From the NCBI RefSeq assembly GCF_014203595.1, contig NZ_JACHJK010000015.1, positions 62,001 to 126,000 on the forward strand: DNA of 64,000 bases, in the 5' to 3' direction. Of this stretch, positions 58,199 through 64,000 are shown one piece after another (positions within the stretch are counted from its first letter, which is position 1; each line of letters starts with the position of its first letter). The position numbers and the translations under genes are program-made. Origin of the DNA: Streptomyces echinatus. GTDB taxonomy: Bacteria > Actinomycetota > Actinomycetes > Streptomycetales > Streptomycetaceae. The notes beneath the pieces are model-generated. The model saw nothing but the letters and a program-made list of their open reading frames with translations, made no database searches and was not told the DNA's origin.

Positions 58199-59650
58199 TT
58201 ACCGCTTGTGCCGCTTCCAGGGACCGGTGATGGCGAGCATGATGCCGGGGGTCTGGATGTTGGCGAAGAGGGTCTTGCCGTCGGGCGAGAAGGTGACGCC
58301 GGTGAACTCGCTGTACTCCGGCTCCTCCTCGGTGCCGATGTTCAGCTCGTTGCGGGCGATCGGGTAGGTCCGGCCGCTCTCGGTGGCGCCGAACAGGTGC
58401 TGGACGCCCTCGCCGTCCTCGGCGATGACGAGGCCGCCGTAGGGGGAGACGGTGATGTTGTCGGGGCCGTCGAAGGCGCCGTCCTCGGCCGGGTCGGGGT
58501 TCACCCCGAGCAGCACCTTCAGGGTGAGCGTGCGGCGCCCCGGATCGTAGAACCAGACCTGGCCGTCGTGCTGGACCGGGCTCTCCTGGCGGGCGAAGGA
58601 GGAGACGACGTACACGCCGCCGTCGCCCCACCACATGCCCTCCAGCTTGCGGGCGCGGGTGACCTGGCCGTCGGTGAACTGCTTGCGCACCGAGACGGTC
58701 TTGGCGTCACGGTCCGGGACGTCCACCCAGTCGACGCCGTAGACAGTGCCGATCTTCGTGGCGCGGGACAGGTCGTCCACGAACTTGCCGCCGGAGTCGA
58801 AGCACTTGAACGCCTGGAGCACACCCGCGTCGTCGGCGAGGGTGCGCAGCTTGCCGCGGCCGTGGTGGAAGCCGTGCGGCGGGACCCAGCGGTAGAAGAG
58901 TCCGTTGGGACCGGCGGCGTCCTCGGTCAGGAAGAGGTGGCCGCGCTTGGGGTCCACGACGACGGCCTCGTGGGCGTAGCGGCCGAGGGCCTTGATCGGC
59001 TTGGGGTCGCGGTTGGCCCGGTGGTCCTCCGGGTCGACCTCGAAGACGTAGCCGTGGTCCTTGGTGAAGCCGTATCTGCCGGCCTTGTCCTCGGTCTCCT
59101 CGCAGGTCAGCCAGGTGCCCCAGGGGGTCCGGCCGCCCGCGCAGTTGGTGGCGGTGCCGGCGATGCCCACCCACTCGGCGACCTGGCCGCCGCGGCGGAC
59201 CTCCACGACGGTGCAGCCGCCGGCCGCCCCCGGGTCGTAGACGAGGCCCTCGGTCAGTGGCACCGGGTGCGGCCAGTTGGCGCGGGCGCCGGCCAGCTCG
59301 TGGTTGTTGACGAGCAGGGTGGCGCCGCGGGGGCCGTCGAAGGTGGCGGTGCCGTCGTGGTTGGACGGGGTGAACTCGCCGGACTCCAGCTTGGTCTTGC
59401 CGCTGTACGTGATGATCGTGTACTCGAAGCCGGCGGGCAGGGCGAGGATCCCGTCCGGGTCGGAGACCAGCGGGCCGTAGCCGACGCCGTGGTGGTGGCC
59501 CCCGTGGGCGGACTCGGCCTCGGCGCTCTCGGTGTCCGTGGCCGCCAGGGCGTTCGGCGCGGTGGCGAGGGCGCCGACGCTGCCCGCCAGGGCGACCCCG
59601 GCACCGGTGATCGCGGATTTTCTGGCGAAGTCCCTACGGGTGAGCGACAT
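58199..59650 (-). CDS. PhoX-family alkaline phosphatase (DUF839)
   Basis: The 483-residue protein has a Tat signal peptide (LTRRDFARKSA, Arg5-Arg6; AxA site near residue 36). The PhoX beta-propeller has NNHELAG, WGTWLTCEETEDKAGRYGF, GRYAHEAVVVDPKRGHLFLTEDA, MWWGDGGVYVVSSF and GPDNITVSPYGGLVIAEDG. PhoX enzymes are Ca2+/Fe-dependent secreted phosphomonoesterases made under phosphate limitation. The ATG at 59650 has AGGAGA upstream. A PHO box is present at 59723-59744, consistent with PhoP control. Confidence 0.9.
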   Translation of the reverse strand: MSLTRRDFARKSAITGAGVALAGSVGALATAPNALAATDTESAEAESAHGGHHHGVGYGPLVSDPDGILALPAGFEYTIITYSGKTKLESGEFTPSNHDGTATFDGPRGATLLVNNHELAGARANWPHPVPLTEGLVYDPGAAGGCTVVEVRRGGQVAEWVGIAGTATNCAGGRTPWGTWLTCEETEDKAGRYGFTKDHGYVFEVDPEDHRANRDPKPIKALGRYAHEAVVVDPKRGHLFLTEDAAGPNGLFYRWVPPHGFHHGRGKLRTLADDAGVLQAFKCFDSGGKFVDDLSRATKIGTVYGVDWVDVPDRDAKTVSVRKQFTDGQVTRARKLEGMWWGDGGVYVVSSFARQESPVQHDGQVWFYDPGRRTLTLKVLLGVNPDPAEDGAFDGPDNITVSPYGGLVIAEDGEGVQHLFGATESGRTYPIARNELNIGTEEEPEYSEFTGVTFSPDGKTLFANIQTPGIMLAITGPWKRHKR

Positions 59651-59722
59651 GGTGTCTCCTGTGACGACGGTGGTAGTGCCGTGGAGGGTGGGGGGCCTCG
59701 GCTCGGCGCACACGCTCCCGCC

Positions 59723-59744
59723 CACTCGTGAACGGGAGTTGAAC
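59723..59744 (-). promoter_or_regulatory. PHO box (PhoP direct-repeat pair) upstream of PhoX
   Basis: On the minus strand two abutting 11-base units read GTTCAACTCCC and GTTCACGAGTG. Both start with GTTCA, the conserved part of the Streptomyces PhoP repeat. They lie 73-94 bases before the PhoX ATG, facing it. Confidence 0.75.
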
Positions 59745-59834
59745 GCCGCGCTACCACCAGGGCGCCGGTTCCATGAATCCGTATGCGGCGGACCATGGCC
59801 CGCAAAAGCACCGGTCATTTGTGCGACACGACGG

Positions 59835-61262
59835 TCATCCGCCGTGCTGGGACCGCGCCTTGAACGCCGCCTTCCGCGCTTCCTTGGCCACCTTCTTGTC
59901 CGGGTGCAGCCGGCCCATCGCGTCCAGGACCTCCGCGGTGGCGGGGTGCCCCACCCGCCAGGCCGCCGCGAAGAACCCGCTGTGCTGAGCCGCCAGCCCC
60001 TCCACCAGGGCCTGCAGCTCGTCGGAGTTGCCCTCGGCCTGGAGCTGCGCGGCCAGGGTGTCGACGGTCAGCCAGAACACCATGTCCTGGGAGGGCGCCG
60101 GTACGCCCGCGGCCCCCCGCTCGCTCAGCCACACGCGGGCGAGGCCGCCCAGCTCGGGGTCGTCCAGCACCTCCCGCAGCGCGGGTTCGGCCTCGGTGCC
60201 GAGCAGCGACAGCGCCTGCTGGCAGCGCAGCCTGCGCAGCGGGGCGCCCGCGTCCGCTCCCCGGGCCGCCGCCAGCAACTCCCTTGCGGCCGCGAGGGGT
60301 TCGCGGCTGTCGAGCCACTGTTCGGTCTCGGCCCGGGCGGCGGACCGGCCGAACCGGGCGGTGCCGTCGAGCAGTGCGTCCGCGCCCTTGCCGGCCAGCT
60401 CGCCGACGGCCGGTGCCTCGAACCCGGCCTCCAGCAGCCGGGCCCGCAGGCCGTAGACGCCGAGCGGGGTGAGCCGGACGATGCCGTAGCGGGTGACGTC
60501 GGTGTCGTCCACGGGCGCCGCGGGCTCCTCGTCGGCGTCGGCCATCAGGGCCTCGTCCACCGGCTGGTACTCCACGAGTCCGATGGGCTCCAGCAGCCGG
60601 AACTGGTCGTCCAGCCGCATCATCGCGTCGGAGACCTGCTCCAGGACGTCGTTGGTGGGCTCGCCCATGTCGTCGGGCACGATCATGGAGGCGGCGAGGG
60701 CCGGCAGCGGGACGGGGGACTCTCCGGGGCCGTCCTCACCGACGGTCAGCAGGTAGAGGTTGCCGAGGACGCCGTCGAGGAACTCCGCCTCGGCCTCCGG
60801 GTCCCAGTCGAGTGACGAGAAATCGACCTCGCCGCCCGCGTCCAGCGCGCCGGCCAGCTCCTGAAGGTCGGGGACGGACGCGTCGGCGACGACGGTCTCC
60901 AGCGCGGCGAGCCAGACGGTGAGCACGTCGTGCGGGGAACCGCCGGTGAGCAGCCCCAGCTCCTCGCCCGCCCGGACGGTGCCGGCGTCCTCGTCCACGA
61001 TCTCCACCAGGCCGGCGTCCACGGCGACCCGCCAGGCCTCACTGGCGTACGCGGCGGCGTCGTCCCCGGTGAGTCCGAGCAGACCGGCGGCGGCCGGCAA
61101 CTGCTCCTCGACCAGCCCGCCGCCGGCGTCCACACGGGTCTCGGGGCCGGCCCAGCGGGCGAGGCGGGCGGCCCGGGAGAGCAACGGCGTGGACAGCGCG
61201 GCGCGCGCCAGCTCCGCTTCGGGGTGCAGCCGTACGGGCGGCAGGGGGGAGCTGTCTGACAT
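59835..61262 (-). CDS. Unrecognised 475-residue soluble protein
   Basis: I do not recognise a family. It is acidic, has no signal peptide or membrane helix, and has alternating helical segments. The N-terminal half (RLARWAGPETRVDAGGGL, LVEIVDEDAGTVRAGEELGLL) and the middle RYGIVRLTPLGVYGLRARLLE look like winged-helix modules. The C-terminal third is a HEAT-like helical repeat (CQQALSLLGTEAEPALREVL to HPATAEVLDAMGRLHPDKKVAK). Homologues in other Streptomyces are likely, since codon use is normal. It stands alone between the PhoX and nuclease genes. Confidence 0.75.
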   Translation of the reverse strand: MSDSSPLPPVRLHPEAELARAALSTPLLSRAARLARWAGPETRVDAGGGLVEEQLPAAAGLLGLTGDDAAAYASEAWRVAVDAGLVEIVDEDAGTVRAGEELGLLTGGSPHDVLTVWLAALETVVADASVPDLQELAGALDAGGEVDFSSLDWDPEAEAEFLDGVLGNLYLLTVGEDGPGESPVPLPALAASMIVPDDMGEPTNDVLEQVSDAMMRLDDQFRLLEPIGLVEYQPVDEALMADADEEPAAPVDDTDVTRYGIVRLTPLGVYGLRARLLEAGFEAPAVGELAGKGADALLDGTARFGRSAARAETEQWLDSREPLAAARELLAAARGADAGAPLRRLRCQQALSLLGTEAEPALREVLDDPELGGLARVWLSERGAAGVPAPSQDMVFWLTVDTLAAQLQAEGNSDELQALVEGLAAQHSGFFAAAWRVGHPATAEVLDAMGRLHPDKKVAKEARKAAFKARSQHGG

Positions 61263-61529
61263 CGGCTGGTTCTCCTCGGACCGTGAAACGGGCTCAGCCG
61301 CTCAGCCTAGACGGATTTCCACCCATGCCGCCCGGTTCATCTCCCCGTAGGCCGCCGTACATGGCCGAAACCTTGACAACTCCCCGGGCCAGGCAGGAGA
61401 TTGACGCGCGTAGAAGTTGGGGGGACAACTGTTCACTCGACTCTATGCGTGTCACAGAGGGCTACGAGCCCCGCACGCTCCCGTTCCACCCTCGTCCCGG
61501 CGCTCACGTACGTCCCCGGAGGGAATCCC

Positions 61530-63356
61530 TTGCCGAGCAGGTCTTCCGCGCGCCTCGCCGCGCTCACCGTCGCCGCCGTCTGCAGCGCGGCGTCCGCCGT
61601 CGTCCTCGCCTCTCCCGCGCACGCCGACTCGGTGCGCGTCCACGACATCCAGGGCACGACCCGGATATCCCCGTTCGCCGGGCAGAAGGTGACGGACGTG
61701 CCCGGCATCGTCACGGCCACCCGCACCTACGGCTCCTCCAAGGGCTTCTGGATCCAGGACGCGGCCCCGGACGACAACCCGGCCACCAGCGAGGGCGTGT
61801 TCGTCTTCACCAGCTCCACGCCGAAGGTCGCGGTCGGCGACTCGGTGACGGTGACCGGTACGGTCTCCGAGTACGTCCCGGGCGGCACCTCGTCCGGCAA
61901 CCAGTCGGTGACGGAGATCACCAAGCCGGCGATCACCACCGTCTCCACCGGCAACGCCGTTCCGGCGCCGGCGGTCGTCGACCGGCACTCGGTGCCGGGC
62001 GCGTACGCCCCCGCGGGCGACACGGCCGCCGCCGGCTCGGTCAACGGCCTGCCCCTGGACCCGTCGAAGTACGCCCTGGACTACTACGAGTCCCTGGAGG
62101 GCATGAACGTCCAGGTCGCCGACGCCCGTGTGGTCACCGCCACCGACCCGTACAGCGAGCTGTGGGTCACGGTGAAGCCGTGGGAGCACCGCAACCGCCG
62201 CGGCGGCACGGTGTACGGCTCCTACGACTCCCAGAACACCGGCCGGCTCCAGATCCAGTCGCTGGGCTCCACCGCCGGCTTCCCCAAGGCGAACGTGGGC
62301 GACACCCTGGAGGGCACCACCACCGGCCCGCTGGACTTCAACCAGTTCGGCGGCTACACCCTCGTCGCGTCCGAGCTGGGCACGCTGAAGAGCGGCGGTC
62401 TGCAGCGCGAGACCACGCGGAAGCAGTCGGACCGCGAGCTGGCCGTGGCGACGTACAACGTCGAGAACCTCGACCCGTCGGACGCGACCTTCGACAAGCA
62501 CGCCTCCTCGATCGTGCACAACCTGCAGTCCCCGGACATCGTGTCGCTGGAGGAGATCCAGGACGACAACGGCGCCAAGGACGACGGCACGGTCGGCGCG
62601 GGCGCGACCGTGAACAAGCTGATCGACGCGATCGTCGCGGCCGGCGGCCCGAAGTACGACTGGCGCTCGATCGACCCGGTCAACGACCAGGACGGCGGCG
62701 AGCCCGGCGGCAACATCCGCCAGGTGTTCCTGTTCAACCCGGAGCGGGTGTCCTTCGTGGACCGCGCGGGCGGCGACTCCACCACCGCGGTCGGCGTCAC
62801 CAAGGTGCACGGCAAGGCGCAGCTGACGGCCTCCCCCGGCCGCATCGACCCGGCGAACGCGGCCTGGGCCCACAGCCGCAAGCCGCTGGCCGGCGAGTTC
62901 GCCTTCCGCGGCAAGACCGTCTTCGTGATCGCCAACCACCTCAACTCCAAGGGCGGCGACCAGGCGCTGACCTCGCAGTACCAGCCGCCGGTGCGCAGCT
63001 CGGAGGTCCAGCGGCACGCCCAGGCGACCGCAGTGAACGCGTTCGTCAAGGACATCCTGGCCGTGCAGAAGAACGCGGACGTCATCGCGCTCGGCGACAT
63101 GAACGACTTCGAGTTCTCCGGCACCGCGGAGATCCTGGAGGGTGACGGCGCGCTGTGGTCGGCGATCAAGTCGCTGCCGAAGAGCGAGCGTTACACCTAT
63201 GACTACCAGGGCAACCAGCAGGTCCTGGACCAGATCCTGATCAGCCCGGCGATCCGGCGCGGCTGCGACTTCGAGTACGACAGCGTGCACGTCAACGCGG
63301 AGTTCAACGACCAGATCAGCGACCACGACCCGCAGGTGCTGCGGTTCCGTCCGTGA
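61530..63356 (+). CDS. Secreted endonuclease/exonuclease/phosphatase (EEP) family protein, NucH-like
   Basis: The 608-residue exported protein has a signal peptide ending near SPAHA-DS. An N-terminal OB/lamin-tail-like domain contains GIVTATRTYGSSKGFWIQD. The C-terminal EEP domain has ATYNVENLDPSD, SLEEIQD, ANHLNSKGGDQ, LGDMNDFEFSG and SDHDPQVL, the catalytic set of extracellular nucleases and phosphodiesterases. It probably degrades extracellular DNA/RNA or phosphodiesters. The TTG at 61530 has GGAGGG six bases upstream, the best start. A single PHO-like unit, GTTCACTCGAC, lies at 61431. Confidence 0.88.
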   Translation: MPSRSSARLAALTVAAVCSAASAVVLASPAHADSVRVHDIQGTTRISPFAGQKVTDVPGIVTATRTYGSSKGFWIQDAAPDDNPATSEGVFVFTSSTPKVAVGDSVTVTGTVSEYVPGGTSSGNQSVTEITKPAITTVSTGNAVPAPAVVDRHSVPGAYAPAGDTAAAGSVNGLPLDPSKYALDYYESLEGMNVQVADARVVTATDPYSELWVTVKPWEHRNRRGGTVYGSYDSQNTGRLQIQSLGSTAGFPKANVGDTLEGTTTGPLDFNQFGGYTLVASELGTLKSGGLQRETTRKQSDRELAVATYNVENLDPSDATFDKHASSIVHNLQSPDIVSLEEIQDDNGAKDDGTVGAGATVNKLIDAIVAAGGPKYDWRSIDPVNDQDGGEPGGNIRQVFLFNPERVSFVDRAGGDSTTAVGVTKVHGKAQLTASPGRIDPANAAWAHSRKPLAGEFAFRGKTVFVIANHLNSKGGDQALTSQYQPPVRSSEVQRHAQATAVNAFVKDILAVQKNADVIALGDMNDFEFSGTAEILEGDGALWSAIKSLPKSERYTYDYQGNQQVLDQILISPAIRRGCDFEYDSVHVNAEFNDQISDHDPQVLRFRP

Positions 63357-63361
63357 CCCGG

Positions 63362-63402
63362 CGGCGGGACCGGCCGGGCATCGTGCCCGGCCGGTCCCGC
63401 CG
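63362..63402. terminator. Bidirectional terminator after the nuclease gene
   Basis: Arms at 63362-63379 and 63385-63402 pair perfectly over 18 bp around the loop ATCGT. It sits between the nuclease stop and the convergent DUF3618 stop. Confidence 0.85.
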
Positions 63403-63410
63403 TGCGGTAC

Positions 63411-63977
63411 TCACCGGTTGCGGTCGATCCTGCGCCAGATCACGGCCGCGCCGAGGACGGCGGCGCCCGCCGCGCCCACGATCAGCACCGGCCGGGGATG
63501 CCGCATCGCGGTACCCATGGCCGTCCGCACCGGTCGCGGCACCCGCAGGTCGTGCTGCACGGTGTGACCGGCGTGCAGCGCCCGGTCCTGCAGCGCGTGC
63601 CCGCCGTGCCCGGCCCGCTCCTGCACCAGGTGGCCGGCCTTCGTCATCCGTTCCTGAGCGTCGTGGCCGGCCCGTACGGCACGGTCCTGCATCAGGTGCC
63701 CGGCCTTGGCCGCGCGGTCCTGCATCAGGTGCCCGGCCTTGGCCGCCCGGTCCTGCACGCCGTGCCCGGCGTGGGCGGCGCCGGAGCGCAGCTGGACGGT
63801 CATGGCGCCGGCCTTGTCCCTCAGGTCGGCTGCCCGGGCCCGGGCCCGGCCCTTCACATCGGCCCGGCCCACCAGCTGCGCGACGGTGTCGCCGAGCTGG
63901 CTGCGGGTGTGTTCGATCTGGCGTCGCAGTTCGTCGGGGCCCTTGGCGCCCGAGCCGTGCGGATTGCTGTGCCTCAT
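63411..63977 (-). CDS. DUF3618 protein with seven 11-residue repeats
   Basis: The 188-residue protein has the DUF3618 N-terminal helix (GPDELRRQIEHTRSQLGDTV, residues 13-32). Residues 70-146 are seven consecutive 11-residue repeats of the form AGHxxQ(D/E)Rxxx. A C-terminal membrane helix follows (VLIVGAAGAAVLGAAVIW) with an RRIDRNR tail. An 11-residue period suits an extended amphipathic helix, as in apolipoproteins and LEA proteins. A membrane-anchored helical rod or surface-binding role is inference; DUF3618 itself has no known function. Confidence 0.88.
   Translation of the reverse strand: MRHSNPHGSGAKGPDELRRQIEHTRSQLGDTVAQLVGRADVKGRARARAADLRDKAGAMTVQLRSGAAHAGHGVQDRAAKAGHLMQDRAAKAGHLMQDRAVRAGHDAQERMTKAGHLVQERAGHGGHALQDRALHAGHTVQHDLRVPRPVRTAMGTAMRHPRPVLIVGAAGAAVLGAAVIWRRIDRNR
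63540..63770 (-). repeat. 33-bp tandem repeat array inside the DUF3618 gene
   Basis: Seven 33-bp units encode the 11-residue protein repeats. Neighbouring central units are nearly identical at the DNA level, with the outer ones diverged, which points to recent unequal duplication in the middle. Confidence 0.8.
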
Positions 63978-64000
63978 CGGTGTGCCCTTTCCCTGATCAC

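Overview
The window is high-GC actinobacterial DNA, almost certainly a Streptomyces chromosome. Signs are the very high third-position GC, tight GTGA/ATGA stop-start overlaps, an LAETG sortase substrate, sugar ABC operons lacking their own ATPase, a PHO-box phosphatase and ectABCD. From memory, the order cobalamin cluster, LAETG protein, ectABCD, PBP, DeoR/sugar ABC operon resembles one region of the S. coelicolor core chromosome. This was not checked by alignment.

Layout. (1) 1-17460 is a cobalamin (B12) cluster: cobD (end only), cobQ, cobN, a ChlI/ChlD-type chelatase subunit, cobO, cobB and cobI. A ZIP metal transporter on the opposite strand follows, then cobM, cobL, a CbiG-CobJ fusion, cobH/cbiC, a His-tailed CbiX and a CobC-like aminotransferase. 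(2) 17.5-25 kb holds an XRE regulator facing an FMN reductase, an LAETG surface protein, an amidohydrolase, a glutamate-type ABC importer and a class V aminotransferase. (3) 25.3-28.5 kb is ectABCD (ectoine and 5-hydroxyectoine), closed by a strong hairpin. (4) 28.6-40.4 kb holds a class V PLP enzyme, a DsbA/FrnE protein, a GlxA regulator facing an MFS exporter, a ketoglutarate-semialdehyde dehydrogenase facing an IclR regulator, a GNAT, a two-component system, a penicillin-binding protein and a secreted HAD phosphatase. (5) 40.6-47.8 kb holds a decayed IlvD/Edd dehydratase, an MBL hydrolase, small proteins, an MFS exporter and a KdgD-like dehydratase with an unrecognised partner. (6) 47.8-55.1 kb holds a uronate-dehydrogenase-like gene, a DeoR regulator, a sugar/polyol ABC operon with its dehydrogenase, and a two-domain TerD protein. 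(7) 55.1-64 kb holds repeats, a TetR gene with a large palindrome, a Ro60-family (TROVE, Rsr) gene, PhoX with a PHO box, an unrecognised 475-residue protein, a secreted EEP-family nuclease and a DUF3618 protein with 11-residue repeats.

The most striking element is 57750-58151, directly upstream of rsr and on its strand. It encodes three tandem Y-RNA-like units. Two contain a circularly permuted tRNA mimic (T arm, acceptor stem closed into a hairpin, then D arm); the middle one is a minimal stem-loop. An 18-bp long-range helix encloses the third unit and competes with the closing stem of the second. This suggests a processed or switchable Y-RNA/rsr transcript.

Genes that probably work together: the cob genes; ectA-D; the glutamate-type importer; the DeoR/ABC/dehydrogenase set for a sugar or polyol; the Y RNAs with Rsr; and, scattered over 15 kb, udh-like, kdgD-like and ketoglutarate-semialdehyde dehydrogenase genes that would form most of an oxidative uronate/aldarate route to 2-oxoglutarate.
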